This document shows positions 37,806 to 50,472 of a stretch of 64,000 nt of DNA, piece by piece. The notes beneath the pieces were generated by a model. That model searched no databases. It saw nothing but the letters and a program-made list of their open reading frames with translations, and was not told the origin of the DNA. The first letter of the stretch is position 1. The number at the start of each line of letters is the position of its first letter. The DNA is from Labia minor (Eukaryota; Arthropoda; Insecta; Dermaptera; Spongiphoridae). The stretch lies in contig OY720344.1 of NCBI GenBank assembly GCA_963082975.1, positions 83,750,053 through 83,814,052 on the forward strand, written 5' to 3'. A program made the translations under genes and the position numbers.

Positions 37806-38443
37806 CTTATTATGCTAGCTAAAATTGTATTATATATTTGTATTTTTGATATATTAAACCGCTCTAAGGATGTTTTTGAAATTCACACAAAATTGAACTG
37901 TATTGGTTTCAGTCTCGGATAAAATCATCTTCATTAGTTTGTTCTTAATTTAAATTTATATGACGTCAGCAACTACGTCAACCAGTGCTTCCTTATATTC
38001 AAAATATATTATATTAAATCAAATTACAATCAAATTATATCAACAGAGCATAATTTTCTGTCTTTCAGAGCATTAATACATACGTTTAAGGTAGAGTGAC
38101 CATATTTCGAAAACTCCAAACCTAGACAAACGGTTTACCTTTTTTTTTGTTTTGTTTTTTTGATAAAATTTTGAAATGTCCTAAATATTTAAAAAACGGG
38201 ACAATAGGCTGTCCCGAAGACTTTTTTCGGGACGCCGGGACAGAGCACATAAAAACGAGACAATCCCGGAAAAACGGGACGATTAGTCACCCTAGTTTAA
38301 GGTATATATGTTATATGACTATTTTATGTTCTTTTAAATTATTGGAACGGTGGCTCGGTGAATGAGTTATTATTATTGCCAGCCAAACCCGATAATAAGG
38401 AATAATTTTTTTAATGACCGAGTGGCAGCGGTGAACCAGTACT
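37806..38443 (+). repeat. Family D repeat, second copy in tandem, interrupted by a hAT MITE
   Basis: Starts CTTATTATGCTAGCTAAAAT five bases after the first copy ends. It shares AAACCGCTCTAA and AAATTCACAC with that copy and ends with the diverged block GTGAACCAGTACTATTTC. The MITE at 38092-38294 with its duplication GTTTAAGG is inserted in it. Confidence 0.55.
38092..38294. mobile_element. hAT-type MITE with perfect 8-bp target duplication
   Basis: Ends TAGAGTGACCA and TAGTCACCCTA are flanked by GTTTAAGG at 38084-38091 and 38295-38302. The interior holds ACGGGACAAT and CGGGACGCCGGGACA boxes. It sits inside a family D repeat copy, so it is younger than that copy. Confidence 0.88.
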
Positions 38444-39920
38444 ATTTCTTATGCCTAAAAAAATATTTTATAAAATATATTTATTTTTTATTCTCTATGA
38501 TAGACAAATCATACCTCTACCCATCTATTTCCAAAATTAATCTAAATCTCCTATATATCTCTATATCAATATCTCTATCAATATATTTATATATATATCA
38601 CACATATATGGGTTTACGCACTATTCAATTTCTAATAAATATATTTCAGATTAACTTTCATCATCATTTCAAAAATTTGTACTGTCTATTATTTAATAAT
38701 TTTAACTATGTCTAAGAATATAACTTTTCTATAAGCATTAACCATCATTCCCTTGTGTATTGATCTTTTTGATCTTTTAAGTCCATAAATTCTACTATGT
38801 ATTATTTTCAACTTTAAAGTCATAGATCATATTTTATAATACAAGATAGTTTAACTATTCTTTTTTCAGAAAAATATTCTTATTTGTAGAAATGTGAAAA
38901 TTCTTAATAAAAAACAATTGTTTATTTAAGTATAATATTAATATTTAGCATTTTTCAAACATAATCAATATTTTTGTTTTTGTTTTTTTATTTTCTTTGT
39001 AAATTTAAGTTATCTATTTTATTACTTTTAAAAAATATATAAATTTGCAATTTTGATTATTTAATAAATATATCTAATATTTAAATATCATTAAAAATTG
39101 TAATTTTAATAAATAAATAATATGTGTAGATATTTATAATAGAATACAAACTTAAGAATAAATACCATTCATAAATAATTATATTTTTGGTGACTATTTT
39201 GAAAATAAGTTTTTCTTTTTAGAAGGGGCGCGTCGGGAATTCAAGAGGGCTTATCAAATATACCATGTAAGAGAATTTCTCTTCATATGAGAGCATTCAC
39301 CCCGTCTATTAGCTCTTGTAACCAATGGGGGACGAGATTGTAATTCACTTCTCAATGCGAATAATATAATAGACTGCACTACCAACAAGCTTTGTTTGTG
39401 AGAGCCACCCGTGTAAAATAAATTGTATTTGAAAGCTCATGGGAGCAGAGAGATGAACAGTGAGAAGATGGCAAGTCAAAAATGATTCTTCACCTTCATT
39501 TCCACTTCTAAAAACTCAATTTATATTAATAGAATGACAAATAGAATATACATTCCCTTCCCCAAGATATTCCATATTAATTAGAAATTACATTCTTTAT
39601 GGCAGTTATTGTAAATTAAAGAATTAAATTAAATTTAAACTTTATTTTTTTCATTTAATATTCAGACGTAATAAATAGAATTAATAAATACTTTGTATAT
39701 GAAAATAAATATTTCAAAAAATAAAATAAAAAAGTTTACTTATTAAAAGTAAGTAATTCAAATTAATAAATGTCTGAAATTATTTTTTCATTAATAAAAA
39801 AATTCTTATTAAATCAAAGAGCGAATGATTTTCTAGATATGATCGTTTATTAAATAAAATATTTTCTTTGACTAGAATACCATAAAGATATTAATAAAAA
39901 ATTATCTATTTATATATCAT

Positions 39921-40294
39921 TAAGGTGACGATATTTTGAAAACACCAAATCAGGACATTTTACCTTTTTTTTAGAACCAAATTGAAAAAAATTTTGGAAA
40001 AAATTCGGAAATATTCAAAAGCTTAGTCCAGAAAACGTATGACCTTTTTTTTGTTAGAAGCAAATTGAAAAAATTCGGAAATTTTCAAAAGCTTAGACCA
40101 GAAAACGTTTTACCTTTTGTTTTTTTAGAAGCAATTTGAAAAAATTTTGAAAAAAAAGTACGAAATGTCCTAAATATTTCAAAAAACGGGACAGATATCA
40201 AAAAGAAGGACAGTTAGGAGGACACTTACAAAAGAAGGACAGAGCTTACAAATGGAGGACTGTCCTCCCTAAAGAAGGACGGTTGGTCACCTTA
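39921..40294. mobile_element. hAT-like MITE with internal tandem duplication
   Basis: Terminal repeats TAAGGTGACGA and TGGTCACCTTA are flanked by ATATCAT-like direct repeats that are one base out of register. An 80-base unit (AAAATTCGGAAAT, TTCAAAAGCTTAG, CCAGAAAACGT, then a T-run) is present twice in tandem. The right half has repeated GAAGGACAG boxes. It shares GTCCTAAATATTT and AAAAAACGGGACA with the element at 38.1 kb. Confidence 0.75.
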
Positions 40295-40318
40295 ATATCA
40301 TACATATATTATTATATA

Positions 40319-40349
<31 letters not shown>

Positions 40350-40738
40350 TATAAATAATATGTTAACTTCTATCTTTCAGGCTTTACAAGGTATTTTTCT
40401 AAAAAAAAATTTTTTTCAAGTTTTTCAATATTAAAATTATTTATTGATTATTAAATAGTTTCAAAAAATTTTAACTTACCATAGATCTTTCAATTTATTT
40501 TTTCAGTTCTGATGTTTTTTTTTAATTATTATTAAATATTTTTTTATTTTAATTTTTAAATATAAAAAATAATAAGACTATATTTGTGTTATATAGTCTT
40601 ATAAAAATTTAAACCTTCCAAATTTTTTTAAAATTGATTTGATCTTGTATATAATATATTATATAATATAACAGAGTATACAAATGTATTAAAATTTGTA
40701 TTTAAGTAATTAAAAAAAAAATTGTAGTTCCCTTACAG

Positions 40739-40960
40739 CAGGGGTCGGGTACGTTTCTGAAATAATATAACAGGGGTGGGCACACTTGGCCAAATTGAAA
40801 AATCAAAAATGTTTCAGAGCATCTTTTTTTTAGAACCATATTAAAAAAAAATTGAAAATTAATCGAAAATGTTCAGAAGTTTGGCCACAAAATCATCTTA
40901 CCTTTTTTTAAAACCATATTCAAAAATAATCGAAAATTTTCAAAATCGAAAAAAGGCCTC
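40739..40960. mobile_element. hAT-like MITE remnants, nested
   Basis: CAGGGGTCGGGTACG and TTTCTGAAATAATATAAC match the left end of the element at 8789. A second start, CAGGGGTGGGCACACTTGGC, follows immediately. The interior has TTACCTTTTTTTAAAACCAT. No right end is found, so it is a truncated or nested copy. Confidence 0.55.
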
Positions 40961-41174
40961 CCTTACTGGAATAAATGTTTCGATTCTTTTGCGAAAACAA
41001 ACTATTGTATTTTTGTTCAAACCCTTCAATCCAAAATGAAAATATTTTCCTTAAGTTTATTCTCAAAATGAACAATAAATATATTTTATTTTTTTAATTC
41101 ACTTAAAATTCTATATTCTTTAAATTTCCTTAATAGAGTGGATATTATATATAATTGATTAATAATTAGATTAC

Positions 41175-41270
41175 CTTGTAGGTGGGTTGAGTTGGAGATA
41201 GGAGTTGTTGAGGAGTCTCAGGGCCGAACTCTCACTGACACGACCGAGACCCCTCCATGGCCTTTTATAT
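41175..41270 (-). promoter_or_regulatory. TATA/Inr core promoter and short non-coding first exon
   Basis: On the minus strand a TATAAAAG box starts at 41269 and is followed by a GTCAGTGAG initiator whose A is at 41236, 33 bases downstream. That is standard insect core-promoter spacing. From there 62 bases free of ATG run to a donor, TACAAG/GTAATC, at 41175. The block is GC-rich compared with its neighbourhood, and the upstream 100 bases (to about 41370) are too. No coding exon follows nearby on this strand until the Osiris signal-peptide exon 15 kb away, which has a candidate acceptor at 26117. I infer this is the distal promoter of that gene, but another unseen gene remains possible. Confidence 0.5.
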
Positions 41271-42169
41271 TGAGTGTAACGATAGTGAAAGTGATTTCTT
41301 CCTCATCCTCCACCCGTTCTGGTGGTTATTGACGGTCACGGTCCTTTACAGCCCCTCCATCCCTTCACTAATCAACCATATGTATATTATTTATAATTGC
41401 TGATAGATAAAGATGGATCATTTCCTAAATTAAAAAAAATAATAATTTCAAAGGTGAATAGGGAAAGTCGCCAGAATAACATGAAACCTATCATCTAAAT
41501 TAAAGATGGTTTTAATTATTTATCTATATACTAGTTGGTATATACAAGAAGAACAATGGCACGTCTCATTTGAATTATTACTTTCCTATATACTCCTCCA
41601 TCCTATTTTGAAGTATTCCTTTTAAAATAATAACTAATGAGATGTTTTCTGCTAAGTGGTCCAACTATGATGTCATCTCATTCGGTAATTCTGTTATGTT
41701 TGTCAATATCTACACTCATTGCTACTCATTGCTCTCATTCATTATTAATTTGTATAATACCGGTCCCGCTTTTAGCTTATGCATTGATTTAATTCTAATC
41801 AATTAACTATAGAAATCGATAATTGATTATGACTGTTTTGATTTAGATGAAACCACAGGTACTAAACAATGAATTAGAACAGTGTTGGAAAACCAACGCT
41901 ACATTATGCCTTCATTAAATATAAATTTCAAATAAAATGCACTATGGTCAGACACAGTGATGACAATCGCATACCTCGTCCATTATTAAATATAATTTTT
42001 TTCATTTAATGTATATTTTAAAAGATAATTAGAATTTAAGATGCCTGCTTTTGTAAAACTTATTAAAAGAAATAGTATTAATCAATTACAAAATTTTATC
42101 AATGAATTTTGAAATTCAAACATTTTTATATGTTTTCTATAGTGTGAGAAATATTAAGTAATATAACAT

Positions 42170-43020
42170 GGAGGAAACATTCCGTTTGTTTTTTGCGGTG
42201 GGAGTTGGCACCAAAAATTAGGGAGAAATTCTTGTCGTCTATTTTGGATGTACCAAAACATTCAATTTTCCATACGACATAATACATTTTTGTTTCCAAT
42301 TTTCTCGTATGTTTGAAAGTTTTTCTTAGTAATTTCTTCTTTATTTTATAGTTTAGTTAATATATTTAATAATTATAAATAGTTAATTTAATTTTAATTT
42401 GTATTTAATATTAAATTATTTTTTATTAGATTCTAACTGGATTCTAAGACCAGGTTAGGTTTACACCTGGGTTTAGGTTATAGACAGGTTATAAATAGTT
42501 GTTATTTTATTTTAGTTTTTAAAAATAATTATCATGGCATTTTCTGCATATGGATGCACGAACCGACGAGGAAATAAAAGTAAAAGACAGCTAGGTAAAG
42601 AAGGCCGGCTCTACGTGTAAGCACTGGATGCGTCATACATTAATAAATATATTTTTTGTTTATATTTTATTTTTTGTAATCATTTTTCCATTAAACTAAG
42701 GATAGTTTCTTTTTTTAATTGACTAATCATCAGTATAATGAAGAGAATGATTGCCGCAACATTTAATTTTTTTTATACATATATGCATATCAAAACGGCC
42801 TGCAGTTCAAATAAAATAAAATTTAAAGAGTTTTTTCTTCATGTGGAAATTATTGCTCACATAATTTTCCACAAAAAAGGCCCGAAATTTGATGATATAT
42901 TAACGTTAAGCTCAATGGGAAATATAATGTTTTGGTACATCCAAAATGGCGGCTGTGACGTCAGATAGGTGACAAAATTTGTTCTCTATGTTCTCTGTCT
43001 GGTTCCCACCCTCCCTGGTA
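42170..43020 (+). mobile_element. THAP-bearing DNA transposon remnant (P- or Kolobok-like)
   Basis: A perfect 22-bp inverted repeat (ATTTTGGATGTACCAAAACA plus TT at 42241, partner at 42926-42947) lies inside longer imperfect arms reaching about 42170 and 43020. Between them an ORF at 42534-42620 starts MAFSAYGCTNRRGNKSKRQL, resembling the beginning of a THAP zinc finger (C-x-AYGC-xNR). It stops after 28 codons. P and Kolobok transposases begin with THAP domains. Target duplication was not resolved, so the superfamily is open. A TGACGTCA site lies just inside the right end. Confidence 0.55.
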
Positions 43021-46000
43021 TATAATCAACATTATATCTAAAATAAATAAATAAATTATATGATTGAATATACATTTTTACTCCAATTAGTTATTATTTC
43101 TTATTTGTAACGACAAGTATTGTTTATTTAATAATATGAAACTTACATTTATGAAAAGAAAAATCATTGTTAAATTTTCATTATTAAAAGTGACATATAA
43201 TAATAAATTTATTAAAAATTATTTCTTATACTTGTTGTTAGCAAAGAGCAAAGTTTTTAGGTTTAATATATAAAATAGTTAATTGTAGAAAGGATTTAAA
43301 AACATTTAATAAATTAGATAATATAATGAGATATACAAATATAAGAATCCATGAAGTTAACAACATTTATACAAAGTATTATATATTAATAAAAGTTAAT
43401 TTATCAACATTTGTTAATATTAAAAAAGGGTATAAAACAAAAAATTATAATTATTTGAAATATTTACATGGTTCCAAAAAAAAATAATAATTAACTTATT
43501 CTTAATTATTACTAATTCCAAAAATTTTATAAAAATTATTTTTTAGTATCAAGAAATTTTTTTTTAATCAGACACTGAAAATAGGAAAAAAACATGGGGG
43601 TGAAATCTCTCTGAAAGAAAAAGACAATATTAAAGTAATATATTTAAATATTAATATAAATATAGTATATATTGTTAATTGTTGAGAAATATAAAATCAA
43701 AACAATTCCGTTTGAATAAAATAATTAAATATTTGTATCTATCAATTTTATTTACAAAATATTTTAGTTATAGGGACTACTTTTTTGCCTCTACTATCTC
43801 ACATCATTTTAATATAATTAATTTTAATTTTTTTATCATATTAAAAGTAAATATTATTTAAGACTTTCTACTTTTATTAGAATGAGTATTTAAACTGGAT
43901 TTCAACTTTGAAAGTCCCATGGGATTGTATGTCTATTATATATATCCTGTTGGTGCTAATCTGACAAGCCATTTAATGATAGAACCCTTGGCCCACAGGG
44001 AGAAGATTGCTAATTTCTACATTCCATTTTGATCTAATTCAATAAAACAATTCAGTTAATTCTAGAGCAGGTGGTCAATTCAAATTCAAAACCAGCTTTA
44101 ATCCAAAAATAGTCCAATACTCCTATAAATGATATTAATCTATACAATATATATATATTAACTAAAGATAGATCATATGTCATATATAAAACATAAAACA
44201 TTTCATGAATAATGAAAAATATATTAGAATTATTATATTCAATTAAATTTATATTAAAATTTATATTTATCTGTACAATCCATTCTTCTATGGCAATTTC
44301 TCTCAGGTGGTAATAAATCAAATGAGAATAATTTATAATGGTTTTAGGTATATGCACGCAAAACTAAGTGTCACTCAAGATCTCTTACTTTTTATATTTT
44401 TATATAATACATAGATGTATATAAATAAAATGAATATTTGTTTCAAATGATAAATCATAATCATAATCTATAATATATTATTATAAAATTCTAAAAGTAT
44501 ATTTCTATGCTTAAGTTTCATTAGATAATTAAATTGGATTTGAATTTAAAATCAATTAATGAAAAATTATTTTAAGATTAAGCAATTATAGTTAATTTAA
44601 AATTTGAGAGGGTGGAAGGTAATTCATCTCTAAAACAACACAAACACCTTTATTACATTCTATAAATTATATAATATATTAGTAATGAACTACACTCTTG
44701 GATGGAGGCCAAATGTTTCTTTAATGAAACCACACTTGGACTGATATTCTGAGCAGCTTTGAGTGAGTCATTGGAGGATTTCCTTGTCGTCTTGGGATGA
44801 TGCAGTAATAGTAGTAAGTACTAGAAGTAGAAGGGAACAAGATCCGGGTCACTGGCCGAATGAAAGTGAAAGTGGTGAATGAACGAATCGCTTGCTTGCC
44901 CTTGCAAGCCTGGAAAACCCTTCTGATCTCCACATGCACCAATTGCTTAATCTTAAAAAAATATGGTAAAACCCTACAATTTTTTGTGATTCGTATATAA
45001 ATCACATAATTTTATTTCTATATTATAATTATCTTCTCTTTTAAAGAGAAAATAATAATCTATTATGTTATCGTTGCATTAAGCCTATTACCGAACTTTA
45101 AAATCTTATATATATATATATATTATATTTATTTAAGAAAAAGCATAATTAAGTAAATAAATTACATACAAGAAATCAAAATTAGTTCAAAATTAATGGA
45201 GTTCGGGATAAATCTCTCATTCAGTATTGTTATTATGTATTTTAAGAATTGTTCGTTTCCAATCCTCAAATTATGAAAACAAAAATGTGCCTCGGTCAGT
45301 CATGGAAATTTATAATGATGTTGATGAAATTTTCTATCTTATGGATTAAAACAGGCATTCAAGCTGTCAAGAAATAGATGTGGCGCTAAATATCAACTAC
45401 ATGGCAGTTTGAAAAAAAAAATGGTGGAATTTTTTTTATAATCTAGTACATATTTATAAAATCTTAATGGATAATAATTATTTTGTTTTTTTTTTGTTTT
45501 TTTATAAACATCACAATAATAATAATATGAAATATAATAATTATAATTAAAATTAATTTTTCTATTATATATAAATTATAATATATTATTAGTATACATA
45601 TTTGTAGTATAATTAAAAAGAAAGGGAAGTGACTCGATAATACAAAGTGAGGTGTCAGAGTATTGGGAGAGATTAGGTATTGCAAGCTTAACAAAAGGAT
45701 AATTAGAGAAAAGTGGCTGCTTCACCCGAGAACTTTCGAGTTCAACTTTAGTATATAAATAGATAATATTTATAAATTTATCTTAGAAAATTTGTTTTTT
45801 AGATTTTTAATTAAAACATCAATCTATTTATTCTTTATTAGAAAACATAAATACTCATTATCATCATTTATATCTACTGATATTTTTTAATTAATATGAA
45901 ATTATTTTATATCACAAATTTTGAAATGATTAACCATTTATTTTATAAAATATTACTTTAAATTAAAGTGAACTAAGGGAGTAAGTTTCAACCTATATTG

Positions 46001-48370
46001 CATATTTTCATTAAGAGAATAGAATAAATAAATATATTGAAATGTGTGTATTCTTTTGATTACTTAGAGATTAAATTAACTTTTATTTTCACAAAACATA
46101 TATTTTCTATTTTAATGTTTATTAGATTATCAATAAACAAAAAAATATATTTAATTTCAATTATTAATTAAAGTTAAGTAATTATTAAAATATTATGTTT
46201 AGATTAAATAATGAAAATATAATTCAATTTATTAATATTAAATAATTAAAAAAAATAAAATAAAATAATAATGAAAATTATATTTATTATTTTCACTGTA
46301 TTACAAACAATATTTTAATATAAAAAAAGAGAATATGTATTGAAAAATATTAAAATAAATAAAAAAAAAAAATAAATAAATAAAAATAAAAAATAATAAT
46401 AACGAATTAAATTGCATTCAAAAACACAAAGATATTGAAAATGTTTTTGTCAACCAACAGTAAAAAAAAAAAATTAATTAATTTTATGCTCTGAATAAAT
46501 AAAAATACAAAAACGCCTAAATAAAAAGATTCATTATTTCATTTACATATATATAAAAAATGGATTATTCATTATTTGCTTTTTAAAGAGAAATTTATGA
46601 ATGAAAAATTAACACAACCATTTATGAATGGGAAATCCAACTATTGACGTCATAATTATATAACTAATGGCGAATTTATATTTGCGTCTTGTTATCATCC
46701 CTTTCACTTTTGTAATAATCATTCATTCTAATCAATAAATTTACATGAAGATACGATTAAATCGGATATCCGCCTAAAAAAGTTATTCCTATTCTTATTG
46801 GTGTTACTCCTCTTTGTGGATGTTATTGTGCCTGAGATAATGGATTTCAATCCGCCTGGCAGACACACTAGGCAATTCATGAAATCAATAATTCCTAACC
46901 TTTTATATGATGTCACCCCTGCGCAAATCTCATTCCTTTATTAGCTTTACCTCTGAGCCGAACTCAAAAATATAATAATATTATAAAGCTAATTAGGCGG
47001 TAAGAACATACCCTTAAGCATTCTCTACAACCCTTTTATATAAGTATATATGTATATACATGTATATTCCAATAAACATCTAAAAATAATAATTAATTAT
47101 AATACTATGTTAGATAGCTGTGTTATTGAGAACAAAAACCGAATTTTATAATAAAAATAAATAAATAAAAAGTAAAGTATTTTTTTTATCAGTTAAAAAC
47201 AAACCTTTGAATGATTAACTAAATAACATAACTATAATTTAATTTATATAAAATATAGATAAACAGGCTTTTAATATAATAAAATAATACTGAATGTTAA
47301 AAAAAATATATATTACATGGCATAATTATTGTGTTTCCTATCCGATGTTCATTTAATTAACTTTTTTTTATATTCTAATGAATACATAAAAATAAAATGT
47401 ACATTCGTTAAATCAATGATGTAGTTCAATTAAAAATGATTTATTATTTAATAGAAATGAGAATATTTGTATTAATATACAAACCATGAATTATATATCT
47501 GATCAATCAAAATACGACTTTATAGAGAAATTTTGGATTAAAAATAAATTATAAAAAAATAACTAAAATAAAAAAAAAAAGCTTAAATTATACAAGTAAT
47601 CTGTATGTGCCTATCATTCACAACTTAGCATCAACTATATTTAATTATTATTTATAAATATATAAATAAATAAACATTCCTAAATTCACTATAAGGATCT
47701 ATATTTGTGACTCTACGGAACTCGAAATTTCTTGACAGTAGCAATCACATTCCTCCAAACATCCCTATCCTGAGCCATTTCAATCCAACTCCTATTTTCT
47801 TCCATCCTCCTCACATCTCATCTTACATTGTATTACACATGAATCATTCAAATATATTCTGCTAATCAATTATCAAAATTCTAATTTTTCTTTTTCATAT
47901 CAATAACCAGATTATCTAAACAATAATTTCTATATCTCTATTACTTTTCACTCATTCATTCATTAAATGATTAATTTTCTACGTATGTTTTGTAAATATT
48001 TTATAGAATTCTATCAATTTATAATTGAAATATAATGGAAATAATAATAAATCTATTTAATCATTATATTATAACAGAGCACAATTCCTTCCAATTTAGA
48101 TTCTATTGTTATTATATATATATGGTTTTGAATAATATATTAATATATGATTTATAAATATAGAAATATTGAAATTAAATGAACAGCGAAAGCATAATAA
48201 CAAATTCACAATGAAGTACTTAAATTAAATATATATATATATATATAACAAAAGTTTGGGTAGATATGGTTGCACTTTCATTAATTACTATTCGATGCAG
48301 AAATATAATTCCCAAAGCTTCTTTGAATTGATATATATATACCATATAATATTATTCTTTTAATGCTTTA
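43021..48370. other. Non-coding DNA left of the Jockey LINE
   Basis: AT-rich. A GC-richer unique patch at 44690-44945 and another at 46620-46965 are candidates for regulatory DNA. The second has a minus-strand ATATAAAAGG box near 46905. The LINE tail at 47.7 kb also lies here. No exon recognised. Confidence 0.4.
47713..47815 (-). pseudogene. Second LINE family, 3' tail of ORF2
   Basis: The minus strand encodes RMEENRSWIEMAQDRDVWRN, then VIATVKKFRVP and a stop. The same final bases and stop (TCCGTAGAGTCACA) occur at 27.94 kb. 'W..MAQDRD.WR' is a common LINE ORF2 ending. Confidence 0.65.
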
Positions 48371-48383
48371 TTACAATAAAAGT
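48371..48383. repeat. Target-site duplication, left copy (Jockey LINE)
   Basis: TTACAATAAAAGT directly precedes the LINE 5' end and is identical to 53411-53423, which directly follows the poly(A). This sets both ends of the element. Confidence 0.95.
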
Positions 48384-48978
48384 CATTCAGTGAGTAGCTC
48401 TCGAATAGATTGGATGTGTTAAATCGGATTCCTGCTCCCGAAGTGGATTTGTGGGACCTTCTAGCTTTTTTTTTGTTTCAAGTCTGCCAATTTTGGTGAG
48501 ATCTGATTCACTACGCATGTATATATGTATATTTACTTAAATTAAACAAACTGAATTGTCAAATTTTGACAATTTTGTTGTGTTTTTATAAAAATTTTAT
48601 ATAATTTTATGTATTTTTTCTATAATTTTCTTGCTAAATAATAGGATTGTTAGTTAAATACTTTCTTATTTTAGATTTTTATCCTTAAATCGCCTTATCC
48701 AAAATCCTAGTTAAAGATTTTATTTATTTTTAATTTTAAATTATCTTTAATTTTTCCAAGGCTTTATCTCCTAAGGTCAGTCACACCAAAGAGCCAGGGC
48801 TGTGTGAAGAAAATTTATCCTCTCACCTCCCCCCCATATCCTTCCCTTGTACACACCTTTTATAAATATAAATGTATATATTTGTATATTTTTGTTTTTT
48901 TTTTACAATAAGTAAATAGTTAATTAAATAGATTATAGGAATAATTATTGTTTCTATTTTATTATAATATGAGTCGGC
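48384..48978 (+). promoter_or_regulatory. LINE 5' UTR with internal promoter
   Basis: This untranslated leader begins at an initiator-like CATTCAGT placed at the very first bases, as expected for an internal promoter that must regenerate itself on retrotransposition. It has no TATA box. A short upstream reading frame (ATG at 48969, eight codons with its stop) overlaps the ORF1 start region and may dampen ORF1 translation. Confidence 0.6.
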
Positions 48979-50472
48979 ATGAACTTGGATAAGGAGTCAA
49001 TAAACCCTTTCCAAGGGACAAAATTACAGAGAACCCCGCCGCTCAAATCTCAAATAGAAGATGTGTGTAAGAAGGATGTAAATAGGGAAATCACTGAAAA
49101 TTCAAATAATGAATTAGAAACATTATCTGAAAATGAAATTTTAAAAAATGAAAATAGTCATTTAAAAGAGGTGATAAAAAACCTCACCAAAGATCTTCAA
49201 GAAATAAAAAGCAAGATCTTAGGAAATCCTTGCCCTGAAATTACATCTGATAAACAGGAAGTAGACACTAAATTGCAAAATTTGAAAACTTCCGACAATG
49301 CAATTGTATATCTCACGGACGAAGAGGAATTGGAAAATGAAATAGGATGGTCAACGGTAAATAGACATGGGAATAAAAAAAGGAAAACTTTTTATTCTCC
49401 TGAAAATTTACAAAATAAAGAGGACAATTTTGAAAAATCTAATAATAGAAATGTTAAACAGCAAACTACTGAATCATATTGGTTAAACAATCCAAACGTA
49501 AAAACAGCAAATCGTTTTGAAAATCTTCAGGTTGAAACTATAAATAAAAAAACAACTGAAAAAGCAGTAAAACCTCCTCCGATCTTTGTAGCGGGAGTTG
49601 AAAATATCCAACCGCTAATGAATCTATTAAATAAAATGGGACCAAATTGTTTTAATATAAAATGTTTGAAGGAAAATGAGGTCAAGATCCAACCATATGA
49701 ACCTCACATCTATACATCAATTGTTAAAGAGTTGGAATCTAAAAACACTCAATTCCATACATATCAGCTAAAAAAAGATAGGCCTTTTAAAGTTGTATTA
49801 AGGAACATGCATCATTCAATGCCTGCCGAAGATATTAAAGAGGCACTACTAAATCATGGACATGATGTAATAAATATACACAATATAAAAAATAAAAATA
49901 AAAACCCTCTACCTTTATTCTTCATAGACCTTAAACCTAAACCTAGTAATAAAGAAATATACAATATTAAAAATATCCTTAATACAATTGTCACATTTGA
50001 ACCACCATATCCTAAAAGAGAAATTCCTCAATGTTTTAATTGTCAACTTTTTGGCCACACAAAAAATTTTTGTGCAAGAAAACCCAAATGTGTGAAATGT
50101 GCTATGGCACATTTAACAAAAGACTGCAAAATTAAGGATAACAATACAACTCCTTTATGTGCTAACTGCGGCGAAAACCATCCAGCAAGTTATAAAGGAT
50201 GTACAATATATCAAGAGTTAAAAAATAAACAGTTTCCACCTTTGAGGATAAAGGTATCTCAACAACCAAAAGAGAAAATATCCCCCAATTCCAAAAATGA
50301 GACCATTGAGAGTGTTCCACCAGTACAAAATGTATGGACTAAAGAGAAACCTACACCAGTAAATGTTCAAGAATCAAATTTACATAAACTTGAAGATTTT
50401 ATGCTTAAAATGATGGTTAAAATGGACAAAATGTTAGATATTCTAACAGTTCTTGTAACTAAAATGGCATAA
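48979..50472 (+). CDS. LINE ORF1, Gag-like RNA-binding protein with CCHC knuckles
   Basis: 497 residues; the protein packages LINE RNA into ribonucleoprotein particles. The N-terminal part is Lys/Asn/Glu-rich with a leucine-zipper-like coiled coil at about residues 45-80. KPPPIFV near residue 198 is a typical Jockey-family pre-domain motif. A PRE_C2HC-like fold follows at about 268-345. Three zinc knuckles come next: C352-x2-C-x4-H-x4-C365, C371-x2-C-x3-H-x4-C383 and C394-x2-C-x3-H-x6-C408, the last within CANCGENHPASYKGC. The C-terminal 30 residues are Met/Lys-rich and possibly helical. The frame is uninterrupted. Its stop TAA overlaps the ORF2 ATG (TAATG). The ATG at 48979 is the first in frame. 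Confidence 0.95.
   Translation: MNLDKESINPFQGTKLQRTPPLKSQIEDVCKKDVNREITENSNNELETLSENEILKNENSHLKEVIKNLTKDLQEIKSKILGNPCPEITSDKQEVDTKLQNLKTSDNAIVYLTDEEELENEIGWSTVNRHGNKKRKTFYSPENLQNKEDNFEKSNNRNVKQQTTESYWLNNPNVKTANRFENLQVETINKKTTEKAVKPPPIFVAGVENIQPLMNLLNKMGPNCFNIKCLKENEVKIQPYEPHIYTSIVKELESKNTQFHTYQLKKDRPFKVVLRNMHHSMPAEDIKEALLNHGHDVINIHNIKNKNKNPLPLFFIDLKPKPSNKEIYNIKNILNTIVTFEPPYPKREIPQCFNCQLFGHTKNFCARKPKCVKCAMAHLTKDCKIKDNNTTPLCANCGENHPASYKGCTIYQELKNKQFPPLRIKVSQQPKEKISPNSKNETIESVPPVQNVWTKEKPTPVNVQESNLHKLEDFMLKMMVKMDKMLDILTVLVTKMA

Noticed and set aside
44721-45005. 94-codon minus-strand open frame
   Set aside because: No domain, no supporting splice sites and composition unlike the proven exons; it could be a non-coding regulatory patch.
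46728-46916. 62-codon minus-strand frame with an upstream ATATAAAAGG box
   Set aside because: The TATA-like box lacks a clear initiator and the peptide has no recognisable features; too weak to call a gene.
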